DNA of 64,000 nucleotides, from NCBI GenBank assembly GCA_964563135.1, contig CAZLWV010000003.1, positions 73,739 through 137,738 on the forward strand. The letters run 5' to 3'. Both the position numbers and the translations under genes were made by a program. Shown one piece after another: positions 1-7,858 of the stretch (positions are counted from its first letter, which is position 1; each line of letters begins with the position of its first letter). The DNA is from JAAYAY01 sp964563135. GTDB taxonomy: Bacteria > Planctomycetota > Planctomycetia > Pirellulales > Thermoguttaceae. Below the pieces are notes generated by a model. That model did no database searches. It saw only the letters and a program-made list of their open reading frames with translations, and was not told where the DNA came from.

Positions 1-1
1 G

Positions 2-172
2 GCCTATCTCGCCACGGCCTCGCTTCTGCCCCCGGCTCTGGGTTTCGCGTCGAGACTGCTCCAGGTCGCTCTCCCGTTCTCTGCCGCCGTGGCGGTCTTC
101 CTGGGAGCCGCCTGGTTTCTCCGTTCTGCCGAGCTGACTCTGTTATTCTCCAGACCTTCCGAGGAGCGATAG
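2..172 (+). CDS. C-terminal end of a membrane protein (5' part outside window)
   Basis: An open frame enters from the left edge and stops at TAG 170-172, giving the last 56 residues of a protein. The fragment is strongly hydrophobic (AYLATASLLPPALGFASRLL, then a second stretch around PFSAAVAVFLGAAWFL), so it looks like one or two membrane-spanning helices followed by a short polar tail ending in PSEER. It resembles the end of a multi-pass transporter or a polysaccharide-export-type protein, but the family cannot be decided from so little. The frame is free of stops and has the G/C-rich third positions of the neighbouring genes. P-II starts 216 nt later. Confidence 0.55.
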   Translation, partial: AYLATASLLPPALGFASRLLQVALPFSAAVAVFLGAAWFLRSAELTLLFSRPSEER

Positions 173-388
173 TCTCGGTCGGGTCTTGATCTCGGGAAGC
201 TCCCCCGGGCCGCGGATAAGTTTGCCCTGCACATCGTCCTCCGACACACAACCGGGATCTCCCACCGTCGGCCGAATACCCGATCGCCGACTTGCGCTCC
301 GACCCTTCCAAACTCCACCCGTTTGGGATAGAGTGAACTGCCAGGGCCGCATCCTCCCTGCGAGACTTCCCCTGTCGAGCTGCCTGCC

Positions 389-730
389 GTGAAACAGATC
401 ATCGCCATCTTCAAGCCGTATCTCGTCGAGAAGGTGCTGGAAGAACTCAAGCACGCGCCGCTCGAAGCCTGTTGCGTCTCGGAGGTGAAGGGCTACGGGC
501 GACAGAAGTCGTATCTCGACGAGTACAAGGGGAGCGAGTATTCGATGGCTTTCCTGCCCAAGGTGGAGATCACCGTTTGGGTGGACGATCTCCGGGTCGA
601 CGAGGTTGTCCGCACGATTGTCAACGTGGCTCGAACCGGCCGCATGGGCGATGGCAAGATCTTCGTCCTCTCAGCGGCGCCTTTTGGCGGCCAGGAAATC
701 GACATCGGCCAGCGGCTCGTGGAAAGATGA
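389..730 (+). CDS. glnB: P-II family nitrogen regulatory protein
   Basis: A trimeric signal protein that reads 2-oxoglutarate, ATP and ADP and controls nitrogen assimilation targets. The 113-aa length is normal. It starts with GTG at 389 (KQIIAIFKPYL follows), with no clear Shine-Dalgarno. The T-loop is recognisable: GYGRQK, then DEYKGSEY, which places a tyrosine exactly at residue 51, the uridylylation site of enterobacterial GlnB. The B-loop TGRMGDGKIFV carries the conserved nucleotide-binding Gly/Lys. The C-terminus is odd: the usual R-I-R-T-G-E nucleotide-binding tail is replaced by GGQEIDIGQRLVER. The gene converges on glnE with only 68 nt between them. GlnB and GlnE interact in enterobacteria, so the pairing fits nitrogen control. 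Whether it is GlnB or GlnK cannot be told; no amtB is nearby. Confidence 0.9.
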   Translation: MKQIIAIFKPYLVEKVLEELKHAPLEACCVSEVKGYGRQKSYLDEYKGSEYSMAFLPKVEITVWVDDLRVDEVVRTIVNVARTGRMGDGKIFVLSAAPFGGQEIDIGQRLVER

Positions 731-798
731 GCATGGCGACGCACTCTCGCTGGAGTTCCGTTACCCGAATTCCAGCGGCGAGTCAGCCATCGCAGTGC

Positions 799-3700
799 CT
801 ATCGGGTTTCGGCGTCGAACACGCGGTCGAAGACCTCGCGGGTCCCTTCCAGATAGCGCTCGAAGTCGACCAGCAGCGCCCCGCCGCTCGGCCACCGCAG
901 CAGGTGCGAGAGCTTCGTCAACTCGGTGGGGTCTTCGGGCAGTCTACTCTGGTCAGTCTGGTTCATCAGTCTCAACCGGCCTTCCAGTGTCCGCAGAAAG
1001 CGGTAACTGTCGGTCAGGAACCGGGCATCTTCCTGGGCCAGCAGCCCCGCTTGCCGCAGGACCTTGAGACCCTTCAGAGTGGTGGGCGTTCGGATCGATT
1101 CCACCCGGCGGCCATGCTTGAGCTGCAGCATCTGCACGAGGAACTCGATGTCGACGATCCCTCCCGCTCCGCGTTTCAGATTTGCCCCGGTGGCGGTCCC
1201 CTGGAGCCGGCGCCGCATCTGCCGGATCGCCTCGGCGTCTTCCGCAGACCATGGCTGCTCGAAGGCTGCAGCGGCAACCGCCCCCAGCGTCCTCATCTCC
1301 ATCTCACCCGAGGCGCACACGACTCGAGCCTTGCACAGGGACTGGCGCTCCCAGAGTTGGCCGTCCCCCTCGGCAAAGTATCGGGAGAACTCCGCCAGCG
1401 AGGTTGCCAGCATCCCGCTTCGGCCGGTGGGGCGGAGCCTTGCATCGACTTCGTACAGACGGCCATACGCGCTCAGCCGGCTCGTGGTCTTGATGATCCG
1501 CTGGCCCAACTCCCCGAAGAAATGCTGGTTCGACGTGGTGTCTTTGCGGCTGCTGTACTCGCCGTGCCGAGTGTGCCCCTCCGCCTCGTAGAGAAACACG
1601 ATGTCCAGATCGCTGTGATAGTTCATTTCCCGGCCCCCGAACTTGCCCATGGCCAGGATCGCCATCTCGCAGATCTGGCCTGCCCGCGGGCCGGATTCGA
1701 TGATCGGCTGCCCAAACTTGGCCGCCAGCTTCTCGTACTCCCGGGCCACAATCTGTTCGAGGCAGGCCTCGGCGATGTCCGAAAGCGTGCCGGTGATCGC
1801 CGAGATGTCTTCCTTCCCCAGCACGTCGCGGACCCCGACTCGAAGCTGCTGGTCGTTCTTGAAACTATGGAGCACCGGATCGAGGTCCTCGGCTCGATAT
1901 CCGAGTTGGGAAACGGTCTGGCGCAGATACTCGATCGACGGCAGGCGATCCAGGACCAGGCTGTCCATCAGCCCGTCGATCATCCCCGGATTACTTGTCA
2001 GGATCCCGCACAGATAGGGGGCGTAGGCGCACAGACGGACGTAAAGATGAAGCGACGGGGGATTGAAACTGAAGAGTTCCCACAGCACGGCCTTGCCGCC
2101 AAGCGAATCCCCGACCTTGTCGAGATTGACCAGGGTGGAGTCGGGATCGGGAGTGGTGGCGATCGCAGCCAGCAGCTCCGGCGCAATGGACGCCAGGAAA
2201 TGCCGGCACCGCCTCGTCGACAGGAAGCGGATCTTCTCTTCTCCCAGGGCCATCAGGTTGCGATAGGCCTGGGTCACGTCGTGGAAAGGATACTTGCCCA
2301 GCACCTCGGCGATCCGTTCGGCGGGCGGCGCCGGATCGAGCACCAGGTCCACCTCGGCGGCCGTCTCGGCGTCGTCGCGGAAGGCGTCGTGAAGGAGGTG
2401 GTCGAGGATCCGGCGGTTGACCTGCGTGCAGTCCTGGTAATCCGCCTCGAATGCTTCCAGTGCCGGCCGCGAATCGGAGTCTGTGTAGCCCATCCGCAAA
2501 GCCAGCTTGCGAGTCTCCACGGGATCGTCCGGAGCGATGTGGGTCTGCAGATCGAACATGATCTGCAGGCGGTGTTCGATCTTGCGAAGGAACCCGTAGT
2601 TCTCCGCAAGCAGAGTTCCTTCCTGGTCGGTGAGGCAGCCCACCTCGGTCAGTCGGGTAATCGCCGCCAGAGTGTTGCCCGTACGGATCTTGGGCGTATC
2701 GGCGCCGTTGAGGAGCTGGAGGAACTGGATGACGAACTCGATATCGCGGATACCGCCGTTCCCGCACTTGACGTCGCGGGTACCGGCACCCTCGCTCTGG
2801 GCCCGGCGTTCGATGCGTCGCTTCAAGGCGCGGATGCCGTTGATGTCGGCCGTGCTCAGGTAGCGGCGGTAGATCCAGGGCTGCATCTGTTCAAGGAACT
2901 CACTCCCCAGGGCCATATCTCCCGCAACCGGCCGGGCTTTGATGAACGCCTGGCGTTCCCAGGTTCGACCGCGCAGGTCGTAGTAGCGGAGAGCGTCTTC
3001 GACGCTCATGCACATGGGCCCGTGCTCCCCTTCCGGACGCAATCGCAGGTCCACCCGATAGGCCGCCCCGATCTGGGACGCATCGGTGAGCATTCGAACC
3101 AGCTCGCGCCCCAACTGCTCGAAATACTCCCGGTTGGTCGCGATTCGTTTGCCGTCCGTCTTGCCATCGGCATTGTAGAGGAACATCAGGTCGATGTCGC
3201 TCGAGTAGTTGAGCTCCGTTCCCCCCAGTTTCCCCAGGGCCAGCACAACGAACCTCGCCGGTTCCCCTTTCTCATCGTGCGGGGTGCCCCGCCGCTCGGT
3301 AGTCTTGCGCCAGGCGGATTGCAGCGTCGCCTCGAGTATCGCGTCGGCCAGGTAGGATATCTGCGTCGTAACCATCGCCAGCGGCTGCTCGCGGATGATG
3401 TCGCCATAGGCTATGCGGAGCGTTTCTCGCCGCTTGAAACGCCGCAGCGCGCGGAGGACCGATGGCTCGTGATCCAGAGCTTCGATCTCGCTCACCAGGT
3501 CGTCGACGAGCCGTTCGCGAGAGACCGGTTCACCCTCGGTGAGGCGAAGCAGGTCGTAAGCCTCCGGGTCGGTGGCCAGGTAATCGGCCAGGTGCTGGCT
3601 TGTCGAGAGGATCTGCAGCAAGGTAGCGAGCGAATCAGGGTCCCGTTCGAACAACGCTCCCAGCGACAACGGATTGCGGGCCTCGCTCACGAACCGATCG

Positions 3701-3915
3701 AGGTTGTTTAGCGCCATGTCCGGATCGGCACACCGCGGAAGGCGTACCTGCAACTGGTCGCAGATCGCCGCGAGCAGATCGAGTGTGATTCCCCCTGTTG
3801 CCATGCGGACGAGATTGCCATGTCCCCGCTTGGGATTGACCAGCTTCAAATCCCGCAACCACGGCCCTGCCTGCTTGAGATCGTCAAGGTAGCTTCGTAG
3901 ACGGTCGAGTTCCAT
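799..3915 (-). CDS. glnE: Bifunctional glutamine synthetase adenylyltransferase / adenylyl-removing enzyme
   Basis: Adds AMP to, and removes it from, glutamine synthetase under P-II control. The protein has two homologous nucleotidyltransferase halves, both visible. The N-terminal half has ALGKLGGTELNYSSDIDLMF (G-G-x-E-L-N-Y-x-S-D-x-D) followed by GNGGIRDIEF. The C-terminal half has AMGKFGGREMNYHSDLDIVF followed by GAGGIVDIEF. Each has the paired metal-binding aspartates. At 1038 aa it is slightly longer than E. coli GlnE (about 946). The start was set at ATG 3913-3915 (MELDRLRSYL) because AGGA lies just upstream and the 71 residues readable before it are Arg-rich and low in similarity to a fold. 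A long open frame on the opposite strand is only a shadow. Confidence 0.93.
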   Translation of the reverse strand: MELDRLRSYLDDLKQAGPWLRDLKLVNPKRGHGNLVRMATGGITLDLLAAICDQLQVRLPRCADPDMALNNLDRFVSEARNPLSLGALFERDPDSLATLLQILSTSQHLADYLATDPEAYDLLRLTEGEPVSRERLVDDLVSEIEALDHEPSVLRALRRFKRRETLRIAYGDIIREQPLAMVTTQISYLADAILEATLQSAWRKTTERRGTPHDEKGEPARFVVLALGKLGGTELNYSSDIDLMFLYNADGKTDGKRIATNREYFEQLGRELVRMLTDASQIGAAYRVDLRLRPEGEHGPMCMSVEDALRYYDLRGRTWERQAFIKARPVAGDMALGSEFLEQMQPWIYRRYLSTADINGIRALKRRIERRAQSEGAGTRDVKCGNGGIRDIEFVIQFLQLLNGADTPKIRTGNTLAAITRLTEVGCLTDQEGTLLAENYGFLRKIEHRLQIMFDLQTHIAPDDPVETRKLALRMGYTDSDSRPALEAFEADYQDCTQVNRRILDHLLHDAFRDDAETAAEVDLVLDPAPPAERIAEVLGKYPFHDVTQAYRNLMALGEEKIRFLSTRRCRHFLASIAPELLAAIATTPDPDSTLVNLDKVGDSLGGKAVLWELFSFNPPSLHLYVRLCAYAPYLCGILTSNPGMIDGLMDSLVLDRLPSIEYLRQTVSQLGYRAEDLDPVLHSFKNDQQLRVGVRDVLGKEDISAITGTLSDIAEACLEQIVAREYEKLAAKFGQPIIESGPRAGQICEMAILAMGKFGGREMNYHSDLDIVFLYEAEGHTRHGEYSSRKDTTSNQHFFGELGQRIIKTTSRLSAYGRLYEVDARLRPTGRSGMLATSLAEFSRYFAEGDGQLWERQSLCKARVVCASGEMEMRTLGAVAAAAFEQPWSAEDAEAIRQMRRRLQGTATGANLKRGAGGIVDIEFLVQMLQLKHGRRVESIRTPTTLKGLKVLRQAGLLAQEDARFLTDSYRFLRTLEGRLRLMNQTDQSRLPEDPTELTKLSHLLRWPSGGALLVDFERYLEGTREVFDRVFDAETR

Positions 3916-4250
3916 AAGTATCCTGATCGGATCGCGAGGCAGGCAGGAACGAATCGCAGCCTTCACAGACCGGACGGAAACGGGGACTGGCTCCTGTCGT
4001 CTGTGCCGACAACGAGCCCGACCCCCAAACCGCCGGGGATCCACCCGCGTTTCCGCACAGCCAAGCAGCCGCCAAGATACCCGATCCGCCCTCTTTCCTC
4101 CAAGAGGGGGGGCGACGCAGCCGGTCATTCGTGCTCCGCGTCCAGCACCATCCTGCAGCCGTCACCGGCTTGTGTCAACTCGATCGCCCACAAGGGCCCC
4201 CGGCAATCCGGCAGGAGAAAAGGAGGACACCGAGACCTGCGTTTCGCACT

Positions 4251-4272
4251 CCGCGAAGAGGTTCTTTCGCGG
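4251..4272 (-). terminator. Hairpin downstream of miaB
   Basis: CCGCGAA (4251-4257) and TTCGCGG (4266-4272) form a perfect 7-bp stem with an 8-nt loop. It begins 20 nt after the miaB stop, where a terminator would be expected. There is no following T run, so factor-independent termination is uncertain. The rest of 3916-4291 has no convincing gene. Confidence 0.4.
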
Positions 4273-4291
4273 AATGAACCGCGACGCGTAT

Positions 4292-5725
4292 TCACTTCCC
4301 GATCCCAAGGCAGCCTGAGTGCGTGCCGGCAGGCGACTGCGGCGGGACCATCTGGCCGAACAGGGTGAACGAGTTGGCCGCCGCAATCCTGATCGGCAGG
4401 AGCTGGCCGGTCAGGTGGGCCGGACCATCGAAGACGACAATGCGGTCGCAGATGGTCCGGCCGGTCAACTGGACCGTGGCCGCGTCACCCTCGGACTTCA
4501 GGGCCGCCTTGCTGGACCCTTCCACCAGGATTTCCACCGTTCGTCCCACCAGCGGGTCGTTCTCCTCCTGGCTGATCGCGTTCTGAATGACCAACAGCTC
4601 GTTGTTGCGCCGTCGTTTGACCTCTTCGGGCACGTCGTCCGCAAACATCTGGTCGGCCTTCGTGCCTGCCCGTGGACTATATTTGAAGATGAAACTGTTC
4701 TTGAACCGCCCGATTCGAACCAGGTCGACCGTTTGCTGAAAATCGTCTTCCGTTTCGCCGCAGAACCCGACAATGAAGTCGCTGGTCACCGTGGCTCCGG
4801 GAACCGTGGCCCGGATCCGTTGGAGCATTTCACGGTATTCTTCCACCGTGTAACCCCGCTTCATCCGCTTGAGCACGGCGTTGGAGCCGCTCTGGGCAGG
4901 CACGTGCAGGTACGGCGAGACTTTGTCCAGGTCCCGAACGGCCTGGAGAAGGGTATCGTCCATCTCACGCGGGTGATTGGTGACGAACTTGATCCGCCGA
5001 ATCCCCGCGATTTTCTGGAGCCGTTCCAGCAGATCCGCCAGACGTACGCGGCGGCCGTCCCCCCGATGCTCGTAGCTGTTGACCGTCTGCCCCAGAAGTG
5101 TAACCTCCAGGCAGCCCTGGTCGGCCAGTTGGGCAACCTCGGCCTCGATTTCGCTCGATGGCCGGCTCTGCTCCGGCCCCCGCACGCTGGGCACGATGCA
5201 GTAGGTGCAGAACTTGTTGCAGCCGAACATGATCCGGACCATGGCCTGATAGACCGACTGTCGGGCGGCGGCAATGCGGAGCGGATCGTACTGCTCAAAA
5301 CTCTCTGCAACCTCGACTTGGGACCTCTCCTTCCGCCCGAGACTGACTTCCAGGAGCGGAACGCGGTGGGAGATCACCTGGGCAAGAAGAATGGGAAGCT
5401 GCCCGATCTGCCCGGGGCCCACAACCAGATCGACGTGCGGTGCCCGTTTGAAAATCCGCGTCTGGTCCTTCTGGGCCATGCAGCCAAGCACGCCGATGAT
5501 CTTGTCTGGGCGGGAATCCTTGACGTTCTTCAGGCGTCCGAGGGCACTGTAGATCTTGTCTTCGGCGTGCTGCCGAACGCTGCAGGTGTTGAAGAGGATC
5601 ACGTCCGCGTCGCGGCGATTGTCGACCGCTTCGTAGCCGGCAGCCAGAAGACTGGCAGCGACCAGTTCGCTGTCCAGGACGTTCATCTGACAGCCGACCG
5701 TCTCAATGTAGAACCGCTTGGGCAT
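4292..5725 (-). CDS. miaB: tRNA-2-methylthio-N6-isopentenyladenosine synthase (radical SAM methylthiotransferase)
   Basis: Adds the methylthio group to i6A37 of tRNAs that read UNN codons. The order of domains is normal. The UPF0004 domain has cluster cysteines in ETVGCQMN (Cys12), FNTCSVR and GCMAQ. The radical SAM motif CNKFCTYCIVP follows, with RGPEQSR after it as in MiaB proper. A C-terminal TRAM-like segment contains VGRTVEILVEG and the TGRTICDRIVVF block. The length is 477 aa. The start MPKRFYIETVGCQMN (ATG 5723-5725) matches the family's usual N-terminus; an in-frame ATG at 5758 would add 11 residues. The MiaB-type N-terminus and RGPEQSR favour MiaB over MtaB or RimO. Confidence 0.93.
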   Translation of the reverse strand: MPKRFYIETVGCQMNVLDSELVAASLLAAGYEAVDNRRDADVILFNTCSVRQHAEDKIYSALGRLKNVKDSRPDKIIGVLGCMAQKDQTRIFKRAPHVDLVVGPGQIGQLPILLAQVISHRVPLLEVSLGRKERSQVEVAESFEQYDPLRIAAARQSVYQAMVRIMFGCNKFCTYCIVPSVRGPEQSRPSSEIEAEVAQLADQGCLEVTLLGQTVNSYEHRGDGRRVRLADLLERLQKIAGIRRIKFVTNHPREMDDTLLQAVRDLDKVSPYLHVPAQSGSNAVLKRMKRGYTVEEYREMLQRIRATVPGATVTSDFIVGFCGETEDDFQQTVDLVRIGRFKNSFIFKYSPRAGTKADQMFADDVPEEVKRRRNNELLVIQNAISQEENDPLVGRTVEILVEGSSKAALKSEGDAATVQLTGRTICDRIVVFDGPAHLTGQLLPIRIAAANSFTLFGQMVPPQSPAGTHSGCLGIGK

Positions 5726-5791
5726 GGCAGGTCGCTCAATGGGAAGAAGACACATCATTTCCCGGCCACGGGGCCCGGGCCGCTCATGAGT

Positions 5792-5992
5792 TCAAGAGGC
5801 ATTCTCTCCGGGATCCAGAGAGCACCGCGGCTCCGCCAGGCTCTGACCCGGGGCTGGCTGGGGTCGGACGCCAGTGAGCCCCGAGCCGCCCAATGAGGCC
5901 TGCGGTGCATGTCGTCCGCCCACGCAGAAACCGAAGGCCTGACCTTGGGCACAGCGGCAGAGAGATTCCCGCAGCTCGCGGTACCAGACCAT
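5792..5992 (-). CDS. Possible small protein coupled to the upstream small membrane gene
   Basis: A 66-codon frame starts MVWYRELRESLCRCAQ. Its ATG (5990-5992) overlaps the TGA of the preceding small gene (5992-5994) in a TGATG arrangement typical of translational coupling. The N-terminal part looks like an amphipathic helix; the rest is rich in Gly, Pro and Ser, with three cysteines. No family is recognised. The frame could be accidental because GC-rich sequence keeps frames open; the overlap geometry is the main argument for it. Confidence 0.33.
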   Translation of the reverse strand: MVWYRELRESLCRCAQGQAFGFCVGGRHAPQASLGGSGLTGVRPQPAPGQSLAEPRCSLDPGENAS

Positions 5993-6174
5993 CAGCCGGT
6001 CTGGCCACTGGACGCGCCCGACGACCTGGCACTGGCTGCCGGTTCTGCTCCCTGTTCCATCTGTTCTCGGAACTGCTCGATCAACTGATCGCGACGCCGG
6101 GTCATCAGACTCGCCAGCCCACTGGTCGCAACGTATCCGGCAACGAGCAGCAGCACGACGTCCCACATTTCCAT
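5992..6174 (-). CDS. Small single-pass membrane protein of unknown function
   Basis: A 60-aa protein: MEMWDVVLLLVAGYVATSGL, then SLMTRRRDQLIEQFREQMEQ and a short Ala/Ser/Gly tail. One N-terminal membrane helix (about residues 5-22) is followed by an Arg cluster (positive inside) and a charged, probably coiled-coil helix. This layout is that of a small membrane anchor or scaffold, and the segment has clear protein-like periodicity. The ATG at 6172-6174 is preceded by GGGAACGAAACG; a second in-frame ATG lies at 6168. A following small frame overlaps its stop by one base. Function unknown. Confidence 0.6.
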   Translation of the reverse strand: MEMWDVVLLLVAGYVATSGLASLMTRRRDQLIEQFREQMEQGAEPAASARSSGASSGQTG

Positions 6175-6370
6175 CGTTTCGTTCCCAGGAGTTTTTGACA
6201 AGGCCCTTGGGACAAAACCAAGGGACACAGATGATACCACCCGCCATGGTTGGCTTCGAGGGCATTTTGCCGACCACCCGACTCACGGGCATAACCCAAC
6301 GCGGGGGGAGGGGGGGCAATTAGCGTACCGGGGAAACGACCTTTGTCGTGAAGTTGCTGATACACCCTCC

Positions 6371-6399
6371 TTGGAAGTCGACCTCGAACACACTATGAT
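6371..6399 (+). promoter_or_regulatory. Candidate sigma70-type promoter for the aminotransferase gene
   Basis: TTGGAA (6371-6376) and TATGAT (6394-6399) are separated by exactly 17 nt, 119 nt upstream of the ATG at 6518. They match the consensus at 4/6 and 5/6 positions. A small ACGAC/GTCGT hairpin lies about 30 nt upstream. Confidence 0.45.
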
Positions 6400-6517
6400 T
6401 GTCCAGTTTGTGGCCAGCCCGCCGTGTTGGTCGCCGGGTCGTTGGATGCCGGACTTCTCCCGCTGGGCGTTTGGTTTGTTTCTTCCTTTGGAGTGATCAA
6501 GAACGGAGCCCGTTGTC

Positions 6518-7708
6518 ATGTCCTTGAGCATCTCGCGTATTGTTCAAGCCCTGGAACCCTCAGCCACCATCGCCATGGCGACTAAGGCCAAGGAATTGAA
6601 GGCTAAGGGAGAGACGGTCTACGACTTGAGCCTTGGCGAGCCGGACTTCGTCACGCCGTTGCACATCCGCCAGGCTGCACTGGAAGCGATGGAGGCGGGC
6701 CACACTCATTATACCCAGGCGGGGGGGCTACCCGAGCTTCGCAAGGCAATCGTCGAGGCCTACCAGGCCTCGCACGGATTGACATACTCCCCCTCCCAGG
6801 CTGTGGTGTCAAATGGCGCCAAGCACTCCCTTCACAACGTGTTCACGGTGCTGCTCGATCCGGGAGACGAAGTCATCATCCCTGCTCCTTACTGGGTCAG
6901 CTATGCAGAATTGGTCAAGTTGACTGGTGCCGTACCGGTGATTGTGCAGACCAGACAGGAAGACAATTTCCGTCTGACCCCGGAAGCACTTCGTGCCGCA
7001 ATTACCCGGAAGACCAAGGTGTTGCTGCTGTGCAGTCCCTCCAATCCAACCGGTAGCATGTATTCGCCCGAGGACCTCGGGGAGCTTGCCGACGTGGTTC
7101 TCGAGAAGGACCTTCTCGTGGTTGCCGATGAGATCTACGAACGGCTGGTCTACGGCAACCACAAGTTTGCCAGTTTCCCCACTGTTCGGCCGGGGCTCGT
7201 CGATCGCTGCGTCATCGTCAACGGGGTCAGCAAGACGTACGCCATGACCGGATGGCGGATCGGGTGGGCCATGGCCCCCGCCAAGGTAGCCAAGGCGATG
7301 GACGACCTCCAGAGCCAGGAGACCTCGTGCCCTTCGAGCATCAGTCAGTATGCGTCCCTTGCCGCCCTCCGCGGCCCACAGGAGTGCGTGACCGAGATGC
7401 TCGCCGAGTTTGCCAAGCGGCGCGATTTCGTCCAGAAGCGGATCGCGAGCATCCCAGGTTTGAGCTGCGCCGAGATGGCGGGGGCGTTTTACGCCTTCAT
7501 CAACATCAGCCAGCACCTCGGCCGCAAATACGGCAACCAGCAAATCGACACCTCCACCGAGTGGTGTCTGCAACTGCTTTCCCAGCACAAAGTCGGCATG
7601 GTCATGGGTTCGGCTTTTGGTGCGGAAGGCTATGCGCGGGCCTCCTTTGCCACAAGCATGGCGAACCTCGAGGCAGCTTTCGATCGTATTGAGGCTTTCG
7701 TGAAGTAG
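6518..7708 (+). CDS. aspC: Pyridoxal-phosphate aminotransferase, aspartate aminotransferase type (class I/II)
   Basis: Transfers the amino group between aspartate (or a related amino acid) and 2-oxoglutarate. The protein is 396 aa, the usual fold-type I length. Diagnostic blocks in order: DLSLGEPDFVTP (N-terminal substrate loop), HYTQAGGLPELRKAI, SNGAKHSLHNVF (phosphate-binding turn), CSPSNPTGS (Asn binding the cofactor ring), VVADEIYERLVY (Asp pairing with the pyridine N), NGVSKTYAMTGWRIGW (Schiff-base Lys in SKTYAMTGWR) and a final YARASFATS with the carboxylate-binding Arg. This is the gamma-subgroup AAT found in many bacteria. GGAG lies upstream of the ATG. The exact substrate, aspartate or another amino acid, is inferred. 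Confidence 0.88.
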   Translation: MSLSISRIVQALEPSATIAMATKAKELKAKGETVYDLSLGEPDFVTPLHIRQAALEAMEAGHTHYTQAGGLPELRKAIVEAYQASHGLTYSPSQAVVSNGAKHSLHNVFTVLLDPGDEVIIPAPYWVSYAELVKLTGAVPVIVQTRQEDNFRLTPEALRAAITRKTKVLLLCSPSNPTGSMYSPEDLGELADVVLEKDLLVVADEIYERLVYGNHKFASFPTVRPGLVDRCVIVNGVSKTYAMTGWRIGWAMAPAKVAKAMDDLQSQETSCPSSISQYASLAALRGPQECVTEMLAEFAKRRDFVQKRIASIPGLSCAEMAGAFYAFINISQHLGRKYGNQQIDTSTEWCLQLLSQHKVGMVMGSAFGAEGYARASFATSMANLEAAFDRIEAFVK

Positions 7709-7858
7709 GCAAGTCCTGCGAGCGGCGGCCACACGGCCAGCCAAGAACCTCCATATCACCTACATTGCCCCGCCTTTCTTGCCGAATCGCCGAGACATTG
7801 CTACACTCACCCTGCTTTTCCCGCAAGCTGCAACGAGTGAGCGACAAGGAGGTCGCCC

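Noticed and set aside
472..3711. Open frame of about 1080 codons on the plus strand across glnE
   Set aside because: It is antisense to a clear GlnE with both catalytic halves; its translation has no family features.
4319..5896. Open frame of about 525 codons on the plus strand across miaB
   Set aside because: It is antisense to MiaB, which has all its cluster cysteines.
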